The notes beneath the pieces were generated by a model, which was not told where the DNA came from, did no database searches, and worked only from the letters and a program-made list of their open reading frames with translations. A DNA stretch of 64,000 bases from assembly GCF_035594125.1 (NCBI RefSeq), contig NC_087151.1, positions 18,479,501-18,543,500 on the forward strand. Direction: 5' to 3'. Position 1 is the first letter of the stretch; each line of letters starts with the position of its first letter. Below are positions 1-11,638 of the stretch, piece by piece. This DNA comes from Scylla paramamosain (taxonomy: Eukaryota; Arthropoda; Malacostraca; Decapoda; Portunidae). Both the position numbers and the translations under genes were made by a program.

Positions 1-2
1 CT

Positions 3-2954
3 CCTACACCAGCCTCGGAGTCCCCATCTGGGGAGGGGACCATAAATGTCCCCAGGTCGGACTGCCTTTCCGTCGACGACCCTAAGTGTCTTGACACCCC
101 CCTCAACTTTTTCTTCATTAACTTCTGCAACATTCGCGGTCTAAGATCTAATTTTCAATCTGTAGAACACCACCTCTCCTCTTCTAAACCTCATCTTCTT
201 TTCCTCACTGAAACTCAGGTGTCTGAGGCAACTGACAGTAGCCCCTTTTCTGTTCCCTCCTACTTTCTCTATCCTCATTTTCGATCCAAAGCTGGATGCT
301 GCGTTTATGTGCGCAATGACTTAACCTGCTCTCGTGCCCACGCTCTTGAATCTTCCGAGTTTTCCACCATCTGGCTACGACTACAGAGTCATTCTCATAC
401 TAAATTTATCTGTGCTGTATACCTCTCTCCTAACTCCTCTGACTATAAGAAATTCTTTGACTACTTAACTTCCAAAGTGGAGCACATTCTGACCCTCTTC
501 CCTTTTGCAGAGATCTCCATTCTTGGAGACTTCAATGTTCACCACCAGCTTTGGCTTTCCTCTCCCTTCACTGACCATCCTGGTGAACTAGCCTACAACT
601 TTGCTATCCTCCATGACCTAGAGCAATTGGTGCAACACCCTACTCGTATTCCTGACCGTCTTGGAGATACGCCCAACATTCTTGACCTTTTCCTGACCTC
701 TAATCCTTCTGCTTATGCTGTCACCCTTTCTTCTCCGTTGGGCTCCTCCGATCACAATCTCATATCTTTATCTTGTCCTATCACTCCAATCCCTCCTCAG
801 GATCCCCCTAAGCGAAGGTGCCTCTGGCGTTTTGCCTCTGCTAGTTGGGGGGACCTGAGGCGGTATTTTGCTGATTTTCCTTGGAATGACTACTGCTTCC
901 GTGTCAGAGACCCGTCTTTGTGTGCTGAGCGCATAACAGAGGTGATAGTGTCTGGCATGGAGGCGTACATTCCTCACTCTTTTTCTCGTCCTAAACCTTC
1001 TAAACCTTGGTTTAACACAGCTTGTTCTCGTGCTATACATGATAGAGAGGTGGCCCACAAAAGGTACTTAAGCCTTCCTTCACCAGAATCTCATGCACTT
1101 TATATTTCTGCCCGGAACCATGCCAAGTCTGTTCTCCAACTAGCCAAAAACTCCTTCATTAACAGAAAATGTCAAAACCTTTCAAGATCTAACTCCCCTC
1201 GTGATTTCTGGCATCTAGCCAAAAATATCTCCAATAACTTTGCTTCTTCTTCTTTCCCTCCTCTACTTCAACCAGATGGCACCACTGCTATCACATCTAT
1301 TTCTAAAGCTGAACTCTTTGCTCAAACCTTTGCTAAAAACTCTACCTTGGACGATTCTGGGCTTGTTCCTCCCTCTCCTCCACCCTCTGACTACTTCATG
1401 CCTCGTATTAAAATTCTTCGTAATGATGTTTTCCATGCCCTCGCTGGCCTAAACCCTCAGAAGGCTTATGGACCTGATGGGATCCCTCCTATTGTTCTCC
1501 GAAACTGTGCCTCCGTGCTTGCACCTTGCCTAGTCAAACTCTTTCAGCTCTGTCTGTCAACATCTACCTTTCCTTCTTGCTGGAAGTTTGCCTACATTCA
1601 ACCTGTTCCTAAAAAGGGTGACCGCTCTAATCCCTCAAACTACCGTCCTATTGCTTTAATTTCCTGCTTATCTAAAGTTTTTGAATCTATCCTCAACAGG
1701 AAGATTCTTAAACATCTATCACTTCACAACCTTCTATCTGATCGCCAGTATGGGTTCCGTCAAGGCCGCTCTACTGGTGATCTTCTGGCTTTCCTTACTG
1801 AGTCTTGGTCATCCTCTTTTAGAGACTTTGGTGAAACTTTTGCTGTTGCCTTGGACATATCAAAAGCCTTTGATAGAGTCTGGCACAAAGCTTTGATTTC
1901 CAAACTACCCTCCTACGGTTTCTATCCTTCTCTCTGTAACTTCATCTCAAGTTTCCTTTCTGACCGTTCTATTGCTGCTGTGGTAGACGGTCACTGTTCT
2001 TCTCCTAAATCTATTAACAGTGGTGTTCCTCAGGGTTCTGTCCTGTCACCCACTCTCTTCTTATTATTCATTAATGATCTTCTAAACCAAACTTCTTGTC
2101 CTATCCACTCCTATGCTGATGATACCACCCTGCACTTTTCCACGTCTTTTCATAGACGTCCAACCCTTCAGGAGGTAAACATATCACGCAGGGAAGCCAC
2201 AGAACGCCTGACTTCTGATCTTTCTAAAATTTCTGATTGGGGCAGAGCAAACTTGGTATTGTTCAATGCCTCAAAAACTCAATTCCTCCATCTATCAACT
2301 CGACACAATCTTCCAGACAACTATCCCCTCTTCTTCAATGACACTCAACTATCCCCCTCTTCTACACTGAACATCCTTGGTCTGTCCTTTACTTATAATC
2401 TGAACTGGAAACTTCACATCTTATCTCTAGCTAAAACAGCTTCTATGAAGTTAGGTGTTCTGAGACGTCTCCGCCAGTTTTTCTCACCCCCCCAGCTGCT
2501 AACTCTGTACAAGGGCCTTATCCGTCCATGTATGGAGTATGCTTCACATGTCTGGGGGGGTTCCACTCATACTGCTGTTCTAGACAGGGTGGAATCAAAA
2601 GCTTTTCGTCTCATCAACTCCTCTCCTCTAACTGACTGTCTTCAGCCTCTCTCTCACCGCCGCAATGTTGCATCTCTAGCTGTCTTCTACCGCTATTTTC
2701 ATGCTAACTGCTCTTCTGATCTTGCTAACTGCATGCCTCCCCTCCTTCCGCGGCCTCGCTGCACAAGACTTTCATCTTTCTCTCACTCCTATTCTGTCCA
2801 CCTCTCTAACGCAAGAGTTAACCAGTATTCTCAATCATTCATCCCTTTCTCTGGTAAACTCTGGAATTCCTTGCCTGCTTCTGTATTTCCACCTTCCTAT
2901 GACTTGAATTCCTTCAAGAGGGAGGTTTCAAGACACTTATCCACCAATTTTTGA
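3..2954 (+). CDS. Jockey-like non-LTR retrotransposon ORF2 (endonuclease-reverse transcriptase), 5' partial
   Basis: The frame is open from the first bases of the window to a TGA at 2952-2954 (983 codons); its true start lies outside, so no start codon was chosen. The N-terminal third is an APE/EEP-type endonuclease that nicks target DNA: CNIRGL (Asn ~43), LTETQ (Glu ~70), GDFNVHH (~175), ILDLFLTS and SDHN (~249). The middle is a non-LTR reverse transcriptase: [47 protein letters not shown] and the catalytic YADD (~704-707). The C-terminus ([11 protein letters not shown], then FKREVSRHL) is the usual tail of Jockey/CR1-type elements, and no RNase H is visible. No frameshift or stop breaks the visible part, so this is the youngest-looking autonomous non-LTR copy here. 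An ORF1 would be expected upstream of the window. Family assignment to Jockey rather than CR1 is tentative. Confidence 0.93.
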   Translation, partial: PTPASESPSGEGTINVPRSDCLSVDDPKCLDTPLNFFFINFCNIRGLRSNFQSVEHHLSSSKPHLLFLTETQVSEATDSSPFSVPSYFLYPHFRSKAGCCVYVRNDLTCSRAHALESSEFSTIWLRLQSHSHTKFICAVYLSPNSSDYKKFFDYLTSKVEHILTLFPFAEISILGDFNVHHQLWLSSPFTDHPGELAYNFAILHDLEQLVQHPTRIPDRLGDTPNILDLFLTSNPSAYAVTLSSPLGSSDHNLISLSCPITPIPPQDPPKRRCLWRFASASWGDLRRYFADFPWNDYCFRVRDPSLCAERITEVIVSGMEAYIPHSFSRPKPSKPWFNTACSRAIHDREVAHKRYLSLPSPESHALYISARNHAKSVLQLAKNSFINRKCQNLSRSNSPRDFWHLAKNISNNFASSSFPPLLQPDGTTAITSISKAELFAQTFAKNSTLDDSGLVPPSPPPSDYFMPRIKILRNDVFHALAGLNPQKAYGPDGIPPIVLRNCASVLAPCLVKLFQLCLSTSTFPSCWKFAYIQPVPKKGDRSNPSNYRPIALISCLSKVFESILNRKILKHLSLHNLLSDRQYGFRQGRSTGDLLAFLTESWSSSFRDFGETFAVALDISKAFDRVWHKALISKLPSYGFYPSLCNFISSFLSDRSIAAVVDGHCSSPKSINSGVPQGSVLSPTLFLLFINDLLNQTSCPIHSYADDTTLHFSTSFHRRPTLQEVNISRREATERLTSDLSKISDWGRANLVLFNASKTQFLHLSTRHNLPDNYPLFFNDTQLSPSSTLNILGLSFTYNLNWKLHILSLAKTASMKLGVLRRLRQFFSPPQLLTLYKGLIRPCMEYASHVWGGSTHTAVLDRVESKAFRLINSSPLTDCLQPLSHRRNVASLAVFYRYFHANCSSDLANCMPPLLPRPRCTRLSSFSHSYSVHLSNARVNQYSQSFIPFSGKLWNSLPASVFPPSYDLNSFKREVSRHLSTNF

Positions 2955-3041
2955 CCACTGCTTTGACCCTTTTAGGGACTGGCATTTCAGTGGGCATTTT
3001 TTTTTATTAGATTTTTGTTGCCCTTGGCCAGTATCCTTCCT

Positions 3042-3079
<38 letters not shown>
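2955..3079 (+). other. 3' UTR and poly(A) tail of the non-LTR element
   Basis: A short 3' UTR (T-rich, ending CTTCCTACAT) is followed by a pure A tract at 3046-3079. This is the hallmark of target-primed reverse transcription. The A tract ends exactly where similarity to the right inverted-repeat arm begins (GGGACAAGT at 3081), so the element inserted into that sequence. The 5' flank needed to see a target-site duplication is outside the window. Confidence 0.85.
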
Positions 3080-3080
<1 letters not shown>

Positions 3081-3082
<2 letters not shown>

Positions 3083-4125
3083 GACAAGTATAAAGTGGAT
3101 GGAAAATTACTTAAAATGATGAGAAATGAGAACAGTAGCTAATAATGAAAAGTTGGTTTGGAAAACAGTAAAGAGTGGTGTGCCACAAGGGTCAGTACTA
3201 TCACCAATATGGTATTGTTCATTGTTTATATAAATGATATTCTTGAAAAAATTGATAGCTACAACAGCCTATTTGCAGATAATGCTAAATTACAGAAAGA
3301 AATAAAAAGTTGCAAAGACTGTGAATATCTACAAAATGACCAATAAAATTTGTGAATGGAGCAAAAAATGGGAAGTTAAATTCGATGTAAGCAAATGTCA
3401 TATGATGGAGATGTGCAGAAGTGAATAGAAGACCACATTGGACATACAAGGTAGAAAACAAATATATTAAAAGGATCCAGGAAGAAAAGGATCTAGGAGT
3501 AGTAAAGCCAGATAACTTCCAACCAGAGAAGCATATAGGTAGAATATGAGGAACATTTACAGATTACTATGAAACATAGTACAGCTTCTCACCTCATGAA
3601 CAAAAGTAAGATGAGAAAAATAATCCCTATGATAATAAGACCTAGATTGGAATATGCAGCAGTTGTGTAGTCTCTATGTAAGAAGCATGTAAACAAGCTA
3701 GGAAGAATACAAACAATAGGAACAAAAATGGTGGCAGAATTTGAGGAATTAAGTTATGAAGAAAGATTAGAAAAAATATACTTACCAATACTGGAACAAA
3801 GGAGAGAAAGAGATTTGATAACTATCTACAAGTTGGCAAACAAAATGGAAGTTGGTAATGACAAAACCATTACTAAAAGAGACAAGCAGTCATGACAGTA
3901 GAATGGGACACTCACATAAGTAGGGAAAAGAAGATGTCTGAACAACACAAAGAATAGTTTTCCACAAAGACACACTGAAGTTTGGAATGGACTAAAAGAA
4001 GATATGTATAGTTTTGGCAACAAGTGTACACAAACTAAAGGAAAAATTAGACATGTATAGGTATGGAGATGGGACCACTTGAGTGTAGCTCGGGCCCTGT
4101 ATATTACACCTAGGTAAATACACAA
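3081..4125 (+). pseudogene. CR1-like non-LTR RT remnant, left-arm copy (truncated upstream)
   Basis: A decayed reverse transcriptase 3' half. The short open piece at 3158-3346 gives GVPQGS-derived residues, then LFIVYINDILEKI and LFADNAKLQKE, a mutated form of the F(A)DD catalytic box. Downstream, thumb-like text (ICEWSKKWEVKFDVSKC) is followed by many stops. The 3' end carries TAGGTAAATACACA near 4110-4125. The upstream half is missing because the Jockey-like element ends at 3079. The right-arm copy (33721-34990) keeps more of it. Confidence 0.75.
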
Positions 4126-4311
4126 CACAGTGCACACCGTGCATGGCTACATGGACTTGTTTCTGACCATTATAGAGATGTTGTGTGATGTTTCAATAAG
4201 TGTGATGCCAAGAATGGAGTATTATCTGAACTAAATGTATACTATCTATGGTAAGAAATAGTGGTACAGATATTATAATAACTTTCTAATTAATTATTGA
4301 TTTGAAAGGTT
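4126..4311. other. Short AT-rich spacer, nothing recognised
   Basis: About 185 bp of AT-rich sequence between two non-LTR remnants. No ORF, repeat or RNA gene could be supported. Confidence 0.4.
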
Positions 4312-5912
4312 GCCTGATGGGATCCCTCCTATTGTTCTCCAAAAATGTGCCTCCATGCTTGCACCTTGCCTAGTCAAACTCTTTCAACTCTGTCAACATC
4401 TACCTTTCCTTCTTGCTGGAAGTTTGCCTACATTCAGCCTGTTCCTAAAAAGGAAGACTGTTCTAATCCCTCAAACTACCATCCTATTGCTTTAATTTCC
4501 TGCCTATCTAAAGTTTTTGAATCAATCTTCCTCAAGAGGAAGATTCTTAAACATCTGTCACTTCACAACCTTCTATCTGATCACCGTATGGGTTCTGTCA
4601 AGGCCGCTCTACTGGTGATCTTCTGGGTTTCCTTACTGAGTCTCAGTCATCTCTTTTAGAGATTTTGGTGAACCTTTTGCTGTTGCCTTGGATATATCAA
4701 AAGCTTTTGATAGAGTGTGGCACAAAGCTTTGATTTCCAAACTATCTTCCTATGGCTTGTGTCCTTCTCTCTGTAACTTCATCTCAAGTTTCCTTTCTGA
4801 CCATTCTGTTGCTGCTGTGGTAGATGGTCACTGTTTTTTCCTAAATCTATTAACAGTGGTGTTCCTCAGGATTCTGTCCTGGCACCCACTCTCTTCTTAT
4901 TATTCATCAATGACCTTCTAAACCAAACTTCTTGTCCTATCCACTCCTACACTGATGATACCATCCAGCACTTCTCCACATCTTTTTATAGACATCCAAC
5001 CCTTCAAGAAGTAAACATTTCACGCAGGGAAGCCACAGAACACCTGAGTTCTGATCTTTCTAAAATTTCTGATTGGGGCAGAGCAAACTTGGTATTGTTT
5101 GTTGTCTCAAAACTCAATTCCTCCATCCATCAACTCGACACAACCTTCCAGACAACTATCCCCTCTTCTTCAGTGACACTCAACTGTCCCTCTTCTACAC
5201 TGAACATCCTCGGTCTGTCCTTTACTTATAATCTGAACTGGAAACTTCACATCTCATCTCTAGCTAAAAACAGCTTCTATGAAGTTAGGTGTTCTGAGAC
5301 ATCTCTGCCAGTTTTTCTCACCCACCCCCACACTGCTAACTCTGTACAAGGGCCTTATCCGTGCATGTATGGAGTATGCTTCACACGTCTGGGAGGTTCT
5401 ACTATTACTGCTCTTCTAGACAGGGTGGAATCAAAAGCTTTTCGTGTCATCAACTCCTCTCTTCCAGCTGACTGTCTTCAGCCTCTGTTCATCGCTGCAA
5501 TATTGCATCTCTAGCTATCTTCTACTGCAGTTTTCAAGCTAGCTGCTCTTCTGATCTTGCTAACTGCATGCCTCTCCTCCTCCTGCAGCCTTGCTGCATA
5601 AGACTTTCTTCATTCTCTCACCCCTATTCTGTCCACCTCTCTAATGCAAGAGTTAACTGGTATTCTCAATCATTCATCCCTTTCTCTGGTAAATTCTGGA
5701 ACTTCCTACCTGCTTCTGTATTTCCACCTTCTTATGACTTGAATTCCTTCAAGAGGGAGGAGGTTTCAAGACACTTATCCTTTAATTTTTGACTACCGGT
5801 TTGGACCCTTTTCTGGAACTAGCATCACAGTGGGCTTTTTTTTTATTGGATTTTTGTTGCCCATGGCCAGTGTCCCTCCTAGGTAAAAAAAAAAAGAAAA
5901 AAGAAAAAAGGG
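4312..5912 (+). pseudogene. 5'-truncated, frameshifted Jockey-like copy (left arm)
   Basis: Homologous to 1470-3060 of this window (same family as the intact element). It begins abruptly inside the RT domain at CCTGATGGGATCC. The reading frame is broken several times: open pieces at 4345-4659, 4688-4921, 5089-5514 and 5568-5792 lie in different frames. In the catalytic box the codons read YTDDT instead of YADDT. The copy ends with the family's 3' UTR and a degenerate A/G-rich tail (5886-5930). Typical dead-on-arrival 5' truncation. Confidence 0.88.
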
Positions 5913-5930
5913 GGGAAGGGGGAAAAAAAA

Positions 5931-7084
5931 AATTAATTGCACTATCCTATGATCATATTGCATCAGATATTATATGAGGTTCCCAGAGCCAGAGTGATCT
6001 AAGTGCCCTTGTGGTCAAAATTACTATTTTATTGCATTGTCATCCCCAACCTTCCTAACATGACGAGAGAGAGTGCAGACATCAGAATGGACCCCACATT
6101 AGGGTCAAAATCCATCCAAGTGAAATTATCCACAGAACCTTTTTGTCACGCTTGAGTGATAGCTATCAGTTGCTGGGGCCAGAGAGAATAACTCCCTCGC
6201 CACAGCAGCACGAGAAGAGTCAGCCAATGACAGCTCGTGCAGTGATTCACGTGTCACACTGAGACACTTCCCCACCACGACACCCACACACTTCACACTC
6301 TCCCTCCCTCCAGCCTGCTTGCTATCCATAAATAACAGGCTGCTATCTTAATTTTACTTTTACACAACACATAAGCCTTTCATTATTATGACGGACAACA
6401 ACATACCCCTGAGGAGCCAGAAGCCACATTCCCAGATGTTTCTAAGATTTATCTTAGTGGGCTATGAACATCTTAGTGCTGGTAATTTTTTAAAGCAAAA
6501 TCATTCGCAACTGAGAACCATGGAACATTCATAGCTATGAATGGGTCAGGGCTTTCATAGCTCACTAAGAACAACAGTTTCTCCTCAACAACAACAACAA
6601 TGTGAACATATCCTTGTCTGAAAATAAAATCAGAAAAAAAACCTGAAAGTAAGCATTAAGATGGGTTTTATTATCAATATCAAGTAGTCTTCAAACACAC
6701 TGAATAGTCTTTTGCTTTGAATAAATCATGTGTGTTTAACTGACTTGCTAGGAGAGTACTGAAATCACATTTCTGGAAATTACACTCATTAATAATCACA
6801 GCAGCAACACACATGATCCAGTGTGTGTAGCCAACACAAACTAAGGCTAATTATAGTTAACCCAAACATGACAATTGGAAATATAACTTTTTTCATTATG
6901 TTCCTTAAAAAGATAAATTAATTCTGTCAGGGCATTTTCTTTCACATTCACAAAAAAAAAAAAAAAAAATGTAAGTACAAAAGATGAGTGTTTCTTTTCT
7001 ATGATCAATATCCCTGTGATAATAAGACAAGCATAATATCTCAGGTTCAAGATACATACTCATAAGAATATAAGAACATAAAAA
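5931..7084. other. Unassigned left-arm sequence
   Basis: About 1.15 kb without a recognisable gene. A GC-richer patch at 6130-6330 has a 67-codon ORF on the minus strand with no domain I recognise. An A tract lies at 6952-6969. Both are repeated in the right arm (30765-31915). I assign no function. Confidence 0.4.
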
Positions 7085-8534
7085 ATGGAAGCTGCAAGAA
7101 ACCATCAGGCATACATGTGGCAGTTCCTGTATGAAATATACTTACCTATTTCCACCTATCAATCCCCATCCATAAATCTCTAATTTTCTCTTAAAGCTTC
7201 CTAATGACCCAGCACCAACAACCTGATTACTGAGTCCGTTCCATTCATCTACCACTCTATTTGAGAACTGATTCCTTCATATCTCTTTTTTAAACTAAAT
7301 TTTTCAAGCTTAAAACTGTTATTTGTTGTTCTATCCTGGTTACTAATCCTAAGAATTTTGCTTACATCCCCTGTGTTGTAACCCTTATAGCATTTAAAGA
7401 CTTCTATCAGGTCCCCTCTTAACCTACATCTCTCTTAATGTAAATTTAACAGCTTCAATCTCTCTTTGTAAGGAATACTCCTCACTCCTTGTATCCTTTT
7501 AGCCATTCTCCTTTGTATTGATTCTAAAAGACCTATATACTTCCTGTAATATGGGGGACCAGAACTGCACAGCATAATATAGATGAGGTCTGACCAGCAC
7601 CAAATATAACTTTAATATTACTTCGGGACTTCTACTTTTAACATTCTTAAAAATAAATCCTAATATCCTATTTGCCCTGTTTCTGGCCTCTATGCATTGC
7701 TTTCTTATATGGAATTTAGAGCTAAATATAAATTCTAAATCTTTTTTGTACCCTAAACCTACCAGAGGTTCATTGTTTATTGTGTACCTTCTGTGTGGAT
7801 TTCCTCTACTTATGCTAAGTACTTTACATTTTTTTATATTAAACTGCATTTGCCATCTGTCTGTCCATTCGTTCATCCTATCCAAATCTGCCTGCAAGGG
7901 AATGGCATCCAATTCTAATCTAATTAATCTACCTATCTTCGTGTCATCCTCAAATTTACTAACGTCACAACTAATTCAACTATCCAAGTCACTGATGTAT
8001 ATTAAAAACATCAATGGCCCTTATACTGATCCCTGTGGCACCCCACTAATTACTTAATCCCACTCCGATTTAGAGCTGTTTATTATGACTCTGTCGCCTG
8101 TCACTTAGCCACAACCTTATCCACCGTAACACCTTCCCATCTATTCCGTGTGCCCTAACCTTTCTCAGGAGCCTCTGATGGGGTACCTTGTCAAACACTT
8201 CACTGAAGTCCAGATATAGGATGTCATAACTATCAGCATTATCTCCTGCCATGTAAACTTTACAGTAAAATCTTGACAAGTTTGTCAGGTAAGACTTCCC
8301 CTTTGTGAAGCTATGCTGTGACCAATTTATCAAGTTATGTTTGTCTAAATGTTCCCTAATGTTCTTTACTATTACAGACTTCATTATTTTATCTACAACA
8401 GAAGTTAAGCTTAAATCTCCTTTCTTAAAGCTTAAACTTGCCTCCACATTACCGGTATCTCAAGTGATTTCCTAAAGGCAGAAACTAACAGTTCACTAAT
8501 AACTTCTTTGCATTCCTTAAGTACTCTGGGATAT
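7085..8534 (-). pseudogene. CR1-like RT remnant, 3' part (left arm)
   Basis: On the minus strand the open piece at 8447-8070 reads LTSVVDKIMKSVI, QHSFTKGKSYLTNL, LYLDFSEVFDKVPHQRLL and ILRWIRLWLSDRRQ-type text, the fingers/palm of CR1-clade reverse transcriptases. A frame break follows. The thumb/C-terminal part at 7912-7499 contains NEWTDRWQMQFNIKKCKVL, RANRILGFIF and LVRPHLYYAVQFWSP. Further similarity to the C-terminus runs, broken, to about 7140. The SGVPQGS segment near 8000-8060 is disrupted. The upstream end is cut at 8534 by a PLE insertion; coding continues at 10138-10345. Confidence 0.85.
8522..8534. repeat. 13-bp target-site duplication, left side of PLE insertion
   Basis: TACTCTGGGATAT occurs here and again at 10138-10150, flanking the PLE composite exactly. 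Removing the insert plus one copy restores continuous CR1-like coding sense across the site. Confidence 0.8.
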
Positions 8535-8859
8535 GAACTGTTCATGTTGACAAGTAGTTGGGTTTAGGAAGGGGGATAAAAACCCAGGGAGGAGTTAGGA
8601 TTCTTTTAATCTCTAACATTTTGGCTGAATAGCCATCCTCAGAGAGACTGATTTACATGAGTGAAAACACACTATTTATAACAACATACAAAATTTTCTC
8701 ATTTGACATTCGTACAGAGTATTGCCATCCTGGCGTGTACCTCACCTAATTTTATTTTCCTAGTCAGGTGGCATTATCCGCCTACGTGACGAGCCTTTAC
8801 TGGGGATTTTCCTTGTACCTGACCTGAGGGCCAATCTGGCGGAATTACCCGCCCACCTG

Positions 8860-9157
8860 ATAAAACCTTCTCTGTGGTTAATGACTCCCCTAGTTGTTAT
8901 GAGGGCTGCCTCTATAGCTTTTCTTATTCTTTTCTTCAATCCAACTTTAATTTCTTAGCCTCTTCCCATTTTGGTAGGTGTTTACATTTTTCTATGTGCA
9001 ATACAAGGGAGTTTGATGTGTTGCATTTTAAAACATCTTTCCTATGCTCTGCTATTCTTGTTTCAAGTCCCCTGCCTGTTTCTCCTATGTACTGCTTTGT
9101 ACAACCTTTGCATGGTATGCTGTACACTACGCTGTTATTATTAACAAGTGAATGAAT
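8860..9157 (-). pseudogene. PLE GIY-YIG endonuclease fragment, minus copy (left arm)
   Basis: The minus-strand translation gives NNNSVVYSIPCKGC, KQYIGETGRGLETR and AEHRKDVLKC, the GIY-YIG nuclease core of Penelope-like elements with the Cys pair before KQYIGETGR. The frame breaks near 8960 in the stretch encoding EEAK, where bases are missing relative to the plus copy. The upstream linker and RT are absent. Confidence 0.75.
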
Positions 9158-9179
9158 GTCCAATAAGGACGATTTCATT

Positions 9180-9935
9180 CACTACCTTTCAGCCCACAGC
9201 ATGAGAGTCAAATCTGATGTGATTATTGGTTTTTACTTAAGAGCGTTCAGAATTTGCAGCAACAACTTCCTAGAGCAAGAGATATGATATATCATATCAA
9301 CTTTCAAAAAGCTGGGTTATCCTGAAGGGCTCCTTGTTAGGCTTAAGAATAAGACAAAGAAAATAACAACTGAAAACAAAGAGAATAAAGATCTCTGTAC
9401 AACCAGCAAAAGAGAGAGTTATACATGTGTACCAAATTCGGACAAGGCTTCCATAATTAATAAATATTTGTCTAGAACAGGATTAAAAATAGCAACATTA
9501 GCGGGAGAGAAAATTGGTGAGCTAACGAGGACTAAAGAGACCGGACTTGTTAATAATAACAGCGTAGTGTACAGCATACCATGCAAAGGTTGTACAAAGC
9601 AGTACATAGGAGAAACAGGCAGGGGACTTAAAACAAGAATAGCAGAGCATAGGAAAGATGTTTTAAAACACAACACATCAAACTCCCTTGTATTGAACAT
9701 AGAAAAATGTAATCACCTACCAAAATGGGAAGAGGCTAAAGAAATTAAAGTTGGATTGAAGAAAAGAATGAGAAAAGCTATAGAGGCAGCCCTCAAAACA
9801 ACTAGGGAAGTCATTAACCACAGAGAAGGTTTTATCATGTGGGTGGGTAATTCCGCCAGATTGGCCCTCAGGTCAGGTACAAGGAAAATCCCCAGTAAAG
9901 GCTCGTCACGTAGGCGAATAATGCCACCTGACTAG
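9180..9935 (+). pseudogene. PLE RT-linker + GIY-YIG endonuclease fragment (left arm)
   Basis: The open frame from about 9288 to the TAG at 9933-9935 encodes a linker (YPEGLLVRLKNKTKK, then INKYLSRTGLKIATL) followed by the GIY-YIG module: VVYSIPCKGC, YIGETGRGLKTRIAEH. A basic C-terminus follows (RSGTRKIPSKGSSRRR). In-frame text upstream of a TGA near 9285 (VIIGFYLRAFRICSNN) matches what follows the RT in PLEs, so this stop is a lesion. GIY-YIG nucleases cleave target DNA for integration. The same stop is in the right-arm copy, so it predates the arm duplication. Confidence 0.82.
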
Positions 9936-10046
9936 GAAAATAAAATTAGGTGAGGTACACGCCAGGATGGCAATACTCTGTACGAATGTCATATGAGAAA
10001 ATTTTGTTTGTTGTTATAAATAATGTGTTTTCACTCATGTAAATCA

Positions 10047-10086
10047 GTCTCTCTGAGGATGGCTATTCAGCTGAAACGTTAGAGAT
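10047..10086 (+). ncRNA. Hammerhead-ribozyme-like motif in PLE end (left arm)
   Basis: The sequence can be read as a minimal hammerhead: stem I GTCTCT (10047-10052) pairs with AGAGAT (10081-10086); core CTGAGGA (10053-10059, fits CUGANGA); stem II GGCT/AGCT around ATTC (10061-10072); core GAAAC (10073-10077); then GTT before stem I closes. PLE ends are known to carry minimal hammerheads with very short stem III. Weak points: T10060 is unpaired at the base of stem II, and stem III would have almost no loop. The minus-strand PLE copy near 8610-8655 has lost the GAAA box. Confidence 0.45.
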
Positions 10087-10137
10087 TAAAAGAATCCTAC
10101 CTCCTCCCTGGGTTTTATCCCCCTTCCTAAACCCAAC

Positions 10138-10345
10138 TACTCTGGGATATATTTCATCTGGTCTTGGTGTCTTGAACTTTCTTAGCCTATCTATCACCTG
10201 TTCCACTATCTCCTTATGGTAATATCTTTCAGCTTCTCATTCACTTCTGCTCTAAAAATTTCACTATCCAGCATTTCCTGCATGTTTTCCTGGGTGAAGA
10301 CAGTTAAAAAATACTTCTTCAGAATTTTACTAATCTACTCCCCAG
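10138..10345 (-). pseudogene. CR1-like RT remnant, 5' part beyond the PLE insertion (left arm)
   Basis: Minus-strand codons give ILKKYFLTVFTQEN, IDRLRKFKTPRPDE and YPRV, the region just N-terminal to the RT fingers where CR1 elements read KSPGPDGIHPR. It begins with the second copy of the 13-bp target duplication (10138-10150). Beyond about 10345 I can no longer recognise coding sense. Confidence 0.7.
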
Positions 10346-11284
10346 AACTAACCAGCAACCTCAATCCTCACCAAACTTGTAGAACAATCAAGCACTTTCA
10401 TTCATTGATGATACAAAATTCATTTCTTGGATTGGAATTTAGACTATCAGTTGTCAACTGGTTTTAAAGTGAACCCTAACTTTCATTATGAAATCAGAAG
10501 CATCTGAGATCACTGTAGCACAATGGTGATAAGGCAGCATAGTGATAACTGTGATGACAAAATGATTATGCTTATGAAGTGGTTAGTCTAGAAATAGTTC
10601 TGATATAAATTATAAAACTTGTGGCATGCAGTGAAGCAGAATTTATAGAGAAAGGGTGTCAGTTCTTTCCTTCCAAGCACAAAGTTTGTCTCTCATCAGT
10701 GGTATTACACATTACCAACAAATAGAAACAAAAGTGTTCAAAATTGTTATTTCTGACTCAAATCACTCCAATATGCCATTCAAAAATGGTGAAAAAAAAT
10801 TGAAAGAATGTACAGATTTATAAATGCTTATCAAAGCTTTAATTATGCTTCATTCTGTCTCTCAAATCTCTAATATTAGAGTTACTAGTTTTAAAAGATT
10901 GGACTCCCAACTTTTTTTTACAAGGCCCATGGATCTCATTTGGAGGAAAGTAGAGACAAGGATTTAATATAGTATACATTCACATTTGGAATCATTCCAT
11001 CACATCTCAACCTCCAGGCTAGATATACAGAAGATGGTATAACTATTAATCATATGACCTTAATCATGTAAGATTAAAATGGAAATTAAAAAAGCTCTTC
11101 CCTGGCAGGCAGTGAGGTTAAAAAAGCTTTTCTCTGGCAGGTGGTGAGCTACAGCTACCTGGCTGCACCTCAAGGCCAAAGCCACTCCAAAGATGTGGTC
11201 TATGGGTCTGGTGCAGCAGCCAAGCCTCCTTCCTCTGGCCACAGCTTCTCTGCCAGATCTCCAACTCTTAGCCAGACACTTTGA
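10346..11284. other. Unassigned left-arm sequence
   Basis: About 0.94 kb of AT-rich sequence with no recognisable gene. Near 11090-11150 there are two diverged copies of a motif around AAAAAGCTTTTC/AAAAAGCTCTTC. It is repeated in the right arm at about 26555-27490. Confidence 0.4.
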
Positions 11285-11638
11285 CTGGAAATTCAGAAAT
11301 CTGGTCATACAGCAGCTCCTGGCCATGCCTCAGACCATACTCACCTCAGCACTACACCACCTGTTATTACTGCCTTTGAGTCCTCAAAATTATCTCACAT
11401 TTCCCCTTCCCCATTAGTCCATTCCTCATCATTCTCTGCACCATCACCTTTTTTCTCCTCATCCTTCTCACCTTCTGCTCACTCATCATCTCCCCCACAA
11501 CCATCACTCCCTCCTGCCTCTCCATTTACTCATCCTGAAGCCATATTTGCCATGCACCAAACTTCTGCCACAGTTCACCCTGCTGATCCCAGCCAATTTA
11601 TCATCAAGGACTCCACTTTCCAGGTTAGTAGGTATTTG

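Larger units (their letters stand above)
8535..10137. mobile_element. Inverted pair of Penelope-like element 3' ends (left arm)
   Basis: Two copies of the same PLE terminal region face away from each other. About 8554-9155 is on the minus strand and ~9180-10137 on the plus strand, as imperfect inverted repeats (TAGTTGGGTTTAGG at one outer end, its complement at the other). The composite is bounded by 13-bp target duplications inside a CR1-like remnant. Tail-to-tail or partial tandem arrangements are a known habit of PLEs. No intact RT is present; only the region downstream of RT and the GIY-YIG domain remain. Confidence 0.8.

Noticed and set aside
3826..4137. Minus-strand ORF of 103 codons (mirrored at 33709-34020)
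   Set aside because: Antisense to the 3' tail of a CR1-like remnant; no domain and no independent support.
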